Origin: Sedimentisphaerales bacterium
Lineage (GTDB): Bacteria > Planctomycetota > Phycisphaerae > Sedimentisphaerales > Anaerobacaceae
Assembly (NCBI GenBank): GCA_016933295.1
Contig: JAFGBG010000098.1
Span: 1 to 54,825 of the forward strand
DNA: 54,825 nucleotides
Direction of reading: 5' to 3'
Shown here: positions 10,833 to 20,710 of the stretch, piece by piece
Position numbering within the stretch: the first letter of the stretch is position 1
Layout of the letters: each line of letters starts with the position of its first letter
Notes under the pieces: generated by a model
Told to the model about the DNA's origin: nothing
Seen by the model: only the letters and a program-made list of their open reading frames with translations
Databases searched by the model: none
Position numbers and translations under genes: made by a program

Positions 10833-12625
10833 GAATGACTCCTTTCAAGGACATCTGTTAGCTGTTTGACTATAATCGTTTCCTGTCGGTCAGAGAGACC
10901 CAACATTTCCCGCAGAGCTATGGCAATATGAGGAATGTACTTTTGGATAAAGGCCTTCTTACGCTCCGATTCAGCAGCCTTACGCCGGCGTCTAACGAAC
11001 TTAGCCAAGTTTCGCCCGCATTCTTGCAACGCGAGTCGTATTTCTTTGATAATTTCAGGATAGTGTGCGATGGCTTCTTTACTTTCTGATGTGAAGGGAA
11101 CCCACACCGAAGCCATGTGAACCATTATAATAAGCGGTCCTGTTGGAAGCGCCCCTGCAGATTGCTGCAAACCATAATTACGCCAACCCGTATCCAGCAC
11201 CGAGCGGGTAATTGCACAGGCAGACTGCTGATAGAGCAGTGGTACTCGATTAGCGAAACGTAATACCCGAGCAAGGTCGTCGGCTTTAAGAGAACCACCA
11301 TACGCCAAGCCAACTTCTATTTGGAAAGGATTGCCGCGATAAACGGCCGGCGGCCTTGTGACCGCCGTGAAGAAGTCGGCGTTAATCTGCTTTTTCAGAC
11401 CGGCCAGAAGAAGTTCCTCGCCAACCGGGCTAAGGCAGTCTGTGGGAGGATTCATTATCTTGGTCTGATTTATGGCCTTGAACAGGTTGTCGGCCTCCTG
11501 TCTGGCAATGCGCGACGGACGAGAACGTTCGGATAGCTTTGCTTTCTCGCATATATTTTTTGCCACTGTTGAACTAACTCTGGAAAAATCGGAATGTAAA
11601 AACGACTGCAGGGTGCGCGCCTTGGTGTCATGGAGCATCTTAATAAGAACACCCAGCTCAACACCATAAGGGTGTGGTTTAATCTCTCTGGTCTGTCGTG
11701 GCAATTGTTTCGATGCACGCTTATATAAATTTGTCTCACCATCCGGCATCACAAATTCAAGCGATACGTGAGGATTGGCGATAGCCGTCTGCTCGAGATA
11801 CTCTTCTACGGATTGACGTCCTTTCTGAAACTTGGCTTCCAATTCCATTTCCACCTTAGTGCCATGCCTGACAGGCCATTCCATGATCTCATCTACAATA
11901 ATACGGGGCTCGTTTTTTTGGGCATCGATCTCCAGTTCGTAATGATGTGCAGAATTGCTACCTGAAATCTTCGATGTGATGGTAATTGGTTTACCGGTAG
12001 TAAGCTGGCCGTACATGCCGGCAGCAGATATACCTATGCCCTGCTGGCCCCGAGACATCTTAAGCCTGTGAAACTTCGAACCGTAAAGCAGCTTCGCGAA
12101 AATTTTGGGAATCTGCTTCCTTAAAATGCCCGGACCATTATCTTCAATCGTAACACGAAAACGATTTTCTTCCTCAAGTGCAGCGATAATAATACGAACT
12201 TCAGGCAAAATTCCGGCTTCTTCACATGCGTCAAGAGAATTATCAACACCTTCCTTTATAGTTGTAAGAAGCGCCTTGCGAGGATTGTCGAAACCCAAGA
12301 GGTGGCGGTTTTTCATAAAGAATTCTGCAACTGAAATATCGCGTTGTTTACGGGCCATATCTTCAGCCGTCGAGTATTGCGGTTGTTTCTTCTCAGAAAC
12401 TTTTTTTATCGATTTCTCAGCTTTTTTTTGTGACTTAGCCTTTGTTTTTCCAGAAGCCCGATGCACTTTTTTTGAAGTCTTCTTTCTGATCTTCTTATTT
12501 GTTTTATTGCTTGATTTTTTCTTATTAGATGTAGTCTTTTTAGACGAGGAACGATTCATTTTTATTATAGACTTCCTTGCTGTTTTAGATTTCTTCTTTA
12601 CCTTATTTCTTCTATCTTTTGTCAT
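10829..12625 (-). CDS. top6B: DNA topoisomerase VI subunit B with lysine-rich N-terminal extension
   Basis: GHKL ATPase: TTIKEGVDNSLDACEEAGILPEV, VTIEDNGPGI, GQQGIGISAAGMYGQLTTGKP; transducer NRVPLLYQQSACAITRSV, VPFTSESKEAIA. ORF track opens at 12715; ATG at 12625 (MTKDRRNK...) is preceded by GGAG and preferred. Confidence 0.95.
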   Translation of the reverse strand: MTKDRRNKVKKKSKTARKSIIKMNRSSSKKTTSNKKKSSNKTNKKIRKKTSKKVHRASGKTKAKSQKKAEKSIKKVSEKKQPQYSTAEDMARKQRDISVAEFFMKNRHLLGFDNPRKALLTTIKEGVDNSLDACEEAGILPEVRIIIAALEEENRFRVTIEDNGPGILRKQIPKIFAKLLYGSKFHRLKMSRGQQGIGISAAGMYGQLTTGKPITITSKISGSNSAHHYELEIDAQKNEPRIIVDEIMEWPVRHGTKVEMELEAKFQKGRQSVEEYLEQTAIANPHVSLEFVMPDGETNLYKRASKQLPRQTREIKPHPYGVELGVLIKMLHDTKARTLQSFLHSDFSRVSSTVAKNICEKAKLSERSRPSRIARQEADNLFKAINQTKIMNPPTDCLSPVGEELLLAGLKKQINADFFTAVTRPPAVYRGNPFQIEVGLAYGGSLKADDLARVLRFANRVPLLYQQSACAITRSVLDTGWRNYGLQQSAGALPTGPLIIMVHMASVWVPFTSESKEAIAHYPEIIKEIRLALQECGRNLAKFVRRRRKAAESERKKAFIQKYIPHIAIALREMLGLSDRQETIIVKQLTDVLERSHS

Positions 12626-13050
12626 AAATTCGGCTCCATGCTCATATGTAAGGCAAAGCCAGATATTATAGCCACACTTTTGGTACCAACAATGTGGAAT
12701 ACCGACCCTTCTCAATAGTTAAGGTCATAACATAAAGAAACTTTTAAGTCAAGTTTGCGTTGATTAATCAATCACATATCAGAGCTGAGTGATAAATTGA
12801 TCCTTTTACTTATGCCGATTAAATTTCCACACACAGGATTTGCATTACTACCTTTGTGTATTGCACACTTTGATGCCTCAGGTCAAATTCCGACTGAAAA
12901 GATTCGTGAAAAGCAAAAATGATATCATCTCAAAACCAACTTCCGTTGGCTGAAGATTTTCCCTACTTGTCCGGCAGCTCAGTAATATCCGGCAATTCCG
13001 AGTATAGGTCGAATCGAGCTCGGGACGATCGGATGTCTGTAAGCTCAGTC

Positions 13051-14487
13051 TCAACCAGGCGTGGCGGCAGGCCGAGCAGGAGTCGGCGCAAGGGGTTGTG
13101 GTAGTGGCGGAGCTTTGATGTACCGGCCTACCCATTCTAAGAAAGCCGGCCAGTTTGGCTCGGACGTATGGCCGCCTTCGTGCTGACGCCAGGCCAGCTC
13201 GCCACCTATCAATTTTCCCACCGGCGGCATTGGATCCGTCAGGTAATCGCCCGGCGTGCCGAAGTCCTTCTTGCCCAGGAGCTTATACACAGGCCCGGCC
13301 AGCACGCCGGCCATGAAGCTGCCGTGGGCGTCCACCCAAGGAGGATCGCCGGGGAGAACGCCGTAGCTTATAAAGCACGGACGCGGGGCACATAACGCAA
13401 TGAGTTCATGAGAATCTACCGGCAGATCGGCAGCCGTCATGCAGGGATCGGAGGCCCCGTACTTGAGGAAATTGCCGGTCATCCAGTGATATTCACCGCG
13501 GCCGGTGAGGTTCTCGACAGCCTCGCCGAATATATGCCGATGCAGTTTTGCACCGCCTTCGCCGGAGGATGCGACAAACGTGACCGCAACGCGCTCGTCA
13601 AAAGCTGCGGTAACCAATGCCGCCTTCCCGTATCGTGACACCCCTTCAATGCCAACCTTCTTCGGATCAACACCGGCATCGGGATTGGCTTCGAAAAAGT
13701 CAATCAACCGGCTGACACCCCATCCCCATGCCCGCAGCGCGCCCCATTGATCCGGCTTTCGCGGCTGGCCTTTGTTGGTCAGCCCTATGATGCCTTGGCG
13801 CAGACTCATGCCGCCCCTGTCCGGCTGGATACTGCCGGGATTAATGAAGCCGTAACCCCAGCCGTGGGAGATAGCCTGCTCCGTCCAGGATGGGCCGCTC
13901 TGTCTGCCTCGCCTGCCCCCAAAAAAGCCGCCGAAACCGAATTCAAGCATTATCGGCACGGCCTGTTTCACTCCCGCCGGGACAGTGAAACTCGCGCGAA
14001 TATTCACAGTGATATCCGGGTACGCCGAATTATCAACATGACCGACAAGCGTCTTGGTGACCGTCGGAATTCCGGCGCTGTTGCCATTGGTTGTCTCCGT
14101 CACTTCCCACGTCACCCTCGGTGCATCAGGTGGAATCCGACCATACACTTCACGCTCAAAGTCCTCAAGGATTTCCGCCCGTCGTTTAGGCCATTGCGCG
14201 GGACTGGTTACCTTGGTTCCGTCCTTCATCGTGAGGACGTCCGGCATACTGTCCTTGTAAGGATTGGCGGTGGCTTCGTCGAAGGTGCTCTGATTGTTCG
14301 GGTTAGCACCAGGGCGTAATTGCCTGATTCCCAGCTGGTTCATCATGTTCTGGTGGTCGTCATATTCATCCTGAGCACTCGACCCCCGCCGATCAGCATG
14401 TACTACCGAACTATTGAAAATAGGCGCTATCCCCAGAATTATCACGAAGACCGAATATGCACTAAAATATTTACAACGAACTGACAT
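13051..14487 (-). CDS. CE15-like 4-O-methyl-glucuronoyl methylesterase (secreted)
   Basis: 478 aa; GVSRYGKAALVTAAFDERVAVTFVASSGEGGAKLHR nucleophile region; C-terminal RQHEGGHTSEPNWPAFLEW with catalytic-type His. Confidence 0.85.
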   Translation of the reverse strand: MSVRCKYFSAYSVFVIILGIAPIFNSSVVHADRRGSSAQDEYDDHQNMMNQLGIRQLRPGANPNNQSTFDEATANPYKDSMPDVLTMKDGTKVTSPAQWPKRRAEILEDFEREVYGRIPPDAPRVTWEVTETTNGNSAGIPTVTKTLVGHVDNSAYPDITVNIRASFTVPAGVKQAVPIMLEFGFGGFFGGRRGRQSGPSWTEQAISHGWGYGFINPGSIQPDRGGMSLRQGIIGLTNKGQPRKPDQWGALRAWGWGVSRLIDFFEANPDAGVDPKKVGIEGVSRYGKAALVTAAFDERVAVTFVASSGEGGAKLHRHIFGEAVENLTGRGEYHWMTGNFLKYGASDPCMTAADLPVDSHELIALCAPRPCFISYGVLPGDPPWVDAHGSFMAGVLAGPVYKLLGKKDFGTPGDYLTDPMPPVGKLIGGELAWRQHEGGHTSEPNWPAFLEWVGRYIKAPPLPQPLAPTPARPAATPG

Positions 14488-15141
14488 AATCTTCCCCTTC
14501 TGATTTGTTGCCCCTCGTCAGTGGCTATGATATTCTCGGTACTGCATAGCTCTACACCATGCACAGCAAGAGGCGGTACAATTTTTATTCAGCACTGTTT
14601 ATGTTTTTCTCTTGAGAACCTCATAATAGGTTGATAAAGCTCTTTTCCGATGTTTAGAGCCAAATATCTAATCAGTATAAACCACAATCCCTTATGCATA
14701 GGATGAGAATTTTACGAAATTCTTATCCTACATGCAAATACTTTCATCTTCCACAATCCAGACTTTCCTAATTCCCAACTAAGCAATCTGCTATGAACAA
14801 CATCTCAGTGCCAGTCAGCTCCGCCGGCTATTTTTACACAGAATACAGCCACTGGAATGATTCATCTTCTGGATTCTGTTTACAGGAATCTGTACCCAGA
14901 AATAGTCATAGTAAGCAGTAAGTGAAATTACCCGGCCGCCAATTGCATACACACCATCCCGAACGGTAATTGTATATCAATCTACGCCTGTAGATAGAGG
15001 ATTCCGATACTATCTGTTCCGGACTCAATTATGCCGGATTCCGCTTCAATCCAAATCTATTCCGCAGGACCAGCAGGAGCAGTGCCGTTCTAATTATCAA
15101 ACCATGACCATCTACTCTAAAGCTCAGAACACCTCTGAAAG

Positions 15142-17997
15142 TTATTCTTCAGGAAGCACGGCTTTGTAGCCAATGCCGTCATACCAGGTACGGTCATTAC
15201 CATTACCACTCACACCCGGGCGATTGGCATCGTCATCGATATATACGGTGATCGTGGTTGTTGTGCCGGTAGCGCCGAGGTATGCCTGCCACAGAGTGCG
15301 ATTACTCTCAGTAAGCAGCGGCACAGGCTCCTCAAAGTCATCTGCGACAGCCAGGGTGGTTCCTCCATTGGGATCAGCGCAGATATATAGTGGGAGATCG
15401 CCAACACTGTTCTCCAGCGAAGCTGCAATACGCCATGGCGCGGTGTCGCCGGTCCACATGTAAACGTAAACGTCGTAATTGCCTTCCGGCACTTCGACAG
15501 ACGTCATCAGACGAGGACAATCTTCCACATTGTTGCCACCCCAGTCACCACCGGATTCGAATATAGTGCCGTCATTTGAGAGTCCTGCTCGTTTGCGCCA
15601 AAGACCATCGGCGCCGCTGCCTGTGGTGCCCGGATCATCGGCCATAAATACTTCGCCCGTAGCCAGCATGGTGTTACCTGCCTGGCCATCTGTTGCATCC
15701 ACATAGACAATCTTCGGAGCGGGAGCAACGCCATATAACCGGATATCATCAATAAAGACTATGCCTGAACCACCGGTCGCACCGGTCTTCTCAAAACCAA
15801 TGGTCATTGACCTGACATTACTCAGATTAATACCCAGTGAAGTTAGGTCAATCGTGAAATCCTGCCACTGTTCTGCAGAAATATCACCGCTAAATATCTT
15901 CTTTACGCCGTCAACTTCAACATACATCTGTTCTGTAGAAGGATTATCAGCACTGCCATAAATCCACAGTACTAATCTCTCAGGAGAACCTACGGTCCAA
16001 TCTGAACCACTTTGCAGGTTATTAGTATTCGCAGTAATTTTCGATATTCCTGCAGAAGTATTGTTATACATTAACGGTGCCGAATGGCCGCTTCTAACAG
16101 TCTCGGTATCAAGAGAGGCACCACTTGTATACCCCATCGTTGAGCCGTTGGTTGAGGGATTGTCATATCCGTCAATCCAGGTCAAATAAACCAGGTTGCT
16201 GTTTTCTTCGCCCTGTGGGATGTCATTGTAGGATTCAAAATCGTCCACAACGAGATATTCCTGCGTCCCGAAAGTCCAGAAGAGGTCACCTTCCCATATC
16301 GGCGTGACCTCGGCGTTATTGACCTCATCGACCCGCCAGAAGTAAGTTCTGCCTAATGCAAGGTCAGGGCTGTAACTTGCCTGGTTTACAGTCATAGCGG
16401 TTGCGGTTCCATCGATAACAGCCTGCTGGTTTGTGCTGATATATATGTTATGCTCAGCCGCTTCTCTTCCGGGTCTCCAGCTAAGAGTTGTATCTATAGC
16501 AACATCCGTAGCCTCATCATCAGGATTGGGTTCTCTTGCATATGTAGGAATGTACAGGAAACGCACCTCGCTAAGACCATACTGGTCAAAAACTCCGTTG
16601 CTCCAGTTGCTGGTGGCTGTAATTCTGACATATTTTGCCGCTACGCCGTCAAAAGGAATGGTGATATTGGTGGCATACCCCGTCCTACCGGTCGCCGAAG
16701 CAAATTCGTTCACATCGGGAACCTGATACCAGTTAATCCCATCGGTCGAATACTCGACGACAACTTCCTTAATACCGAACCACCAAAGAACATTGGGGCC
16801 GTTATAGTTCCATACCAGCATTTCGTGTAATTTATAAGTTTTATCGAATTCATACTGAATCCAAATTGGTCCTGTTTGCCCCTCGGCAGTAAGCCACATA
16901 GTTGTGGGAAGGATAGAATGCTTATCATCTTCATCCAGACCTGAACGATCTATAGTATTTTCTGGTCCCTCACCTTCGCCCTGACTTGAAGCGGTCGCCG
17001 TAATTTGATCTTCAGTCATTGTGTATGAGAAAGTCTCAACCGTAAAGCTCCAAACCTTGCCTTTGAAAACCGTATTATCCGGCGGAGCACTCACTTCATC
17101 AACACGCCAGAAGTAGGTCTGGCCGAATTCAAGCCTGCCGGGAGCATACTAGTTGGCATCCTGTGTCGGGCTAACCAGCAGAGGGCTACTGGTATCGGCG
17201 TCATTTACATTATCGAAATCAGTACCGAAATAAACATTATGAGTATCGGCAAATTCCCCGGGTGTCCAGCTCAGGGATGGCTCGCGAAACACATCGGTCG
17301 CCTCATCTTCCGGGACAGGATCGGTGGCGAATTCCGTTGCAGGAGACGGCGGTTCCTCACCCATGGTAATAATGAGATTATCCATTAACCAGATTTGGTC
17401 CCACTCTGCCGTACCTGCTGGTATTGATGTGCCCGGCCACGGCGGACCACCAACCTCAATAGACCACATAGGCTCCGTCATGTCCCAACTGGTTCCCGCC
17501 CACCAGCCAACGGTCAAGTCAGCTAAATTAGCTTCTACATGGACCCAGCCGTCGGCTTGAGCATACTGTGAAACGCCGGAACCATATCCATTATCAGCAG
17601 TACCACCAATTTTTGTAAGAACATAAAACTCCAAGTCGATAGGATCCCAATTACCGGAAACGCTGCGTATATCAAACGCAATGTAGTAATCTGCCGGATC
17701 GCTACTGGTGTTTCCACTCAACTCTATGTCCCACTTTGAACCAAATCGCATGTTTCTGGCCGCTGTTGTAGAATTGCCTATCGTTCCGGTATGCTCAATG
17801 ACGATGTTTCCATCATATTCCGCATACACAGCATTATGCACTGTCCCATTATCGCCCCAGTTCCAAGCGGGAAAACCGTCGCCTACAGCCTCGCCTTCAT
17901 AATCGTTTTCATACACAATATCAGCAAAACTTGTTATTGATCCCGCTAAACATAAGAGTAATACGATTGGAATTGTCTTTTTCATCCACATAATCAA
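15142..17997 (-). pseudogene. Secreted multidomain protein (discoidin/F5-F8C-like and repeated YFWRVDEV modules) interrupted by a single in-frame TAG
   Basis: ORFs 17149..17997 and 15142..17094 are in the same frame; readthrough at 17149-17151 gives ...SPTQDAN*YAPGRLEFGQTYFWRVDEVSAPPDNT..., homologous to the internal repeat ...NQASYSPDLALGRTYFWRVDEV.... May be a pseudogene, an error or readthrough. Confidence 0.8.
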
Positions 17998-18461
17998 TCT
18001 CCTTCAAAAAGATTAATAAAAGAATTATTGATATATTTCGATATATGATGGCGTATATACACAGCCTCCAGCCTTCTCGACAGACAACCTGGTGAACAGT
18101 ATCTAAATGCCTATAAAACCGAATATTATATATTCAAGTATGCCGTATCAGTGCCCAAACAGTTAGTCTTTCCTTTTAATACCGCTCAGAATTGTCAAAA
18201 GTGAGATGAAAAACGGAATACAGATAAGATTTTTAATCTCGCCGGTTTAAAAGTACGAGAGCATAATCTTAAAGATGCACTCACTGCGAGCAGTCGCGTA
18301 GTGGCTTTCCTCAGAGGAATCGTTAAATGAAAACTAACATGGCCTGAGACAATTACGGATGTTAGCATGGTCTTTTTCACTTTTTTTGCATTTTTTATAT
18401 CTCAATTCGTTGTTTTTGCCGGTAAATTAGGAGAAAGTAACCAAAATAGCATGGATTTGAT

Positions 18462-18995
18462 ATGGATCAGGACAAACGCACTTTAGAATTCCTGAAGCTT
18501 TTCGTACGCCATCAGCAGGAAATTTATGCATATATTCTCACTTTGGTACCTCATTTACATGATGCGGACGATCTGTTCCAGGATGGGATGGTCGTTATGT
18601 GGCAGAAATTCGACCAGTTCCAGCCAGGTACAAACTTTGCCGCTTGGGGTGTCCAAATCATGCGTTTTCAGATTCTGGATTATCGCCGAAAAATGGCTCG
18701 CAATAAACAGGTCTTAATGGAGGATTCGTTGTTTGAGGCGCTGATGAACCACATTCCCACTATTCAGGATGAAGCGGCCGCGCGTATAGAAGCCCTGCGC
18801 AAATGTGTGGCCCTTTTGGACGATCGGGCAAAGCGAATCATTAAGATGCGCTACGAGCGTAACGTCTCGGTGGATAAAATCGCCTCGTACCTGAAATTAT
18901 CGCGCCGTCATGTCTATCATGTTCTCGGCCAAATCACCAGCGTGCTGCTGAGATGTATGCGAAGGAAATTGGCAGAAGGAGGCTATCCGATATGA
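18462..18995 (+). CDS. RNA polymerase sigma factor, ECF type (Rhodopirellula/Planctomycete-type)
   Basis: 177 aa; region 2 YILTLVPHLHDADDLFQDGMVVMWQKFDQF; region 4 RAKRIIKMRYERNVSVDKIASYLKLSRRHVYHVLGQI. Confidence 0.93.
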   Translation: MDQDKRTLEFLKLFVRHQQEIYAYILTLVPHLHDADDLFQDGMVVMWQKFDQFQPGTNFAAWGVQIMRFQILDYRRKMARNKQVLMEDSLFEALMNHIPTIQDEAAARIEALRKCVALLDDRAKRIIKMRYERNVSVDKIASYLKLSRRHVYHVLGQITSVLLRCMRRKLAEGGYPI

Positions 18996-20575
18996 GTAAG
19001 CCTCCCTTCCCGGACATAGATGAACTCTTGCAGCGCATGCTGGACGACCAGATTCAGCCTGAAGAGATGGAGCGTCTTCAGAAAGCGATGCGTGAGGATC
19101 CCAATGTCCGGGATTACTATGTTGACAGTATGTTGGTCTGTGCCGTGATACGGCGTTCAAGTCAGGTGACCGGGGAATTGTCTGAGTCGGATCTGATCCA
19201 GGCGCTCTCGAGCGGCGAAAATCAGGGTGGTTCCAAACGAATCGTGCGACACTTATATTCAATCGCGGCAATCCTGATACTTGGAATCTTGGTACTATCC
19301 TTTCTGAGCTTGTTCCAGCACTGGTTTCAGGGGCCGGCAATCGGCAGACTGACCGGCACTTACGAGGTTCAATGGCGAGGATCTCGGCCGAGTCCGGGTG
19401 AACCACTGTATATAGGTTCTTATAATTTGCGTGAGGGTGTGGCAAAGATGGAACTGAACGAGGGAACAAGCCTCCTGCTTGAGGCACCATGCCGGGTCGA
19501 ACTGACGAGTGTTGATGAAGTGGTCCTGAAAAGCGGCAGACTTGTTGCTGTAGTCTCTTCGCAGACAAAGGATTTTCGTGTGCGAACACCCACGGCCCTG
19601 ATCACGGACATGGGCACGGAATTTGGGGTGATCGCACATTCCGACGGAAGCACGGAGGCCCATGTTCTAAAAGGCCGTATCAGTGTAGCGCTTGATCCGA
19701 ACAAATCGGATAGGCCGACATCGCTGATTGTAAATGAGGGACAAGCTACGTTAGTTGACGCAACCGGAGGGACTATCCAAAGCGGACTGGCTGCTCAGGC
19801 GGATCTTTTCCTCCTTCAATTGCCATTATCCAGTCAGCCCGTAGGTCCGTCTGGACGGCTGAATCTGGCAGATTTAGTAGGCGGAGGCAACGGCCGCGGC
19901 ACCGGTATGTTGGATCAAGGCATCGACTTAAACACCGGCCGGGCATTCAGAAATCGCACCACAGATATTTTGGAGACTCAGCAAAACAGATTTCAGTCAA
20001 CGCCGCAGTTCCCCGGGATTGATGGTGTGTTCGTGCCCAACGGAGCCTATGGCCCGGTCGTGATCAGTTCCACAGGATTGGTCTTTTCTGAATGTCCAAG
20101 GACGACGGGAAGTTACTTTGGGGGCCCAGCCAATAGTGGCAAATTCTTTGACCTTTTAGATAAACAAACTTATACAGTCCGACTCAATGGCGTTACTTTT
20201 GGCACATCCAGACATCCCGCTTTGAGTCTCCATGCCAATGCAGGTATCACCTTCGACCTGGACCGGATTCGGCAGGACAATCCAAACATTAAGATCGACC
20301 GATTTACCGCCGTATGTGGTATCCCCAAATACCTGCCTCACCCCCGGTTCAGCTCCGCGGATGTTTGGATTCTTCTGGACGGTGTCGTTCATCTTCACTT
20401 GCGCCATTCTTTGGAGCGGAACGTTGTTGAGAAGGTGGACGTAATGATTCCCGCCCGGACGCGATTCCTGACACTTGTTACCACCTGCTCCGGACGCGCG
20501 GATTATTCATGGATCGTCTTCGGCAATCCTTTCCTGGAGCCGGCCACCACAGTAGAGAAAGAGGCCACCCCTTGA
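18992..20575 (+). CDS. FecR-domain anti-sigma-like transmembrane protein with C-terminal NPCBM-like carbohydrate-binding domain
   Basis: ATGA overlap with the sigma gene; TM helix SIAAILILGILVLSFLSLF; FecR core VRTPTALITDMGTEFGVIAHSDGSTEAHVLKGRISV; C-terminus FDLDRI...FTAVCGIP...VWILLDGVV...VDVMIPARTRFLTLVTTCSG. Confidence 0.85.
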   Translation: MSKPPFPDIDELLQRMLDDQIQPEEMERLQKAMREDPNVRDYYVDSMLVCAVIRRSSQVTGELSESDLIQALSSGENQGGSKRIVRHLYSIAAILILGILVLSFLSLFQHWFQGPAIGRLTGTYEVQWRGSRPSPGEPLYIGSYNLREGVAKMELNEGTSLLLEAPCRVELTSVDEVVLKSGRLVAVVSSQTKDFRVRTPTALITDMGTEFGVIAHSDGSTEAHVLKGRISVALDPNKSDRPTSLIVNEGQATLVDATGGTIQSGLAAQADLFLLQLPLSSQPVGPSGRLNLADLVGGGNGRGTGMLDQGIDLNTGRAFRNRTTDILETQQNRFQSTPQFPGIDGVFVPNGAYGPVVISSTGLVFSECPRTTGSYFGGPANSGKFFDLLDKQTYTVRLNGVTFGTSRHPALSLHANAGITFDLDRIRQDNPNIKIDRFTAVCGIPKYLPHPRFSSADVWILLDGVVHLHLRHSLERNVVEKVDVMIPARTRFLTLVTTCSGRADYSWIVFGNPFLEPATTVEKEATP

Positions 20576-20710
20576 CAATGCAAGGCCGTTCGCTTATCAA
20601 TTGGTTTAAACCTCAGTATTTCGGTGTTTTTTTGGAATGTTTAGTAAAAAGAGCACTTTATCCGGGATTTATGAAGTAAATATGAGTTGATCCTTTGAAA
20701 GGCTTATAAC

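Noticed and set aside
12105-12671. 188-aa plus-strand ORF rich in F/L/I opposite top6B
   Set aside because: Antisense shadow of the lysine-rich coding region (AAA/AAG read as TTT/CTT); no independent coding evidence.
18328-18395. Inverted repeat ctaacat...atgttag followed by T-rich stretch upstream of the sigma gene
   Set aside because: Short 7-bp stem with long loop; too weak to call a terminator or operator.
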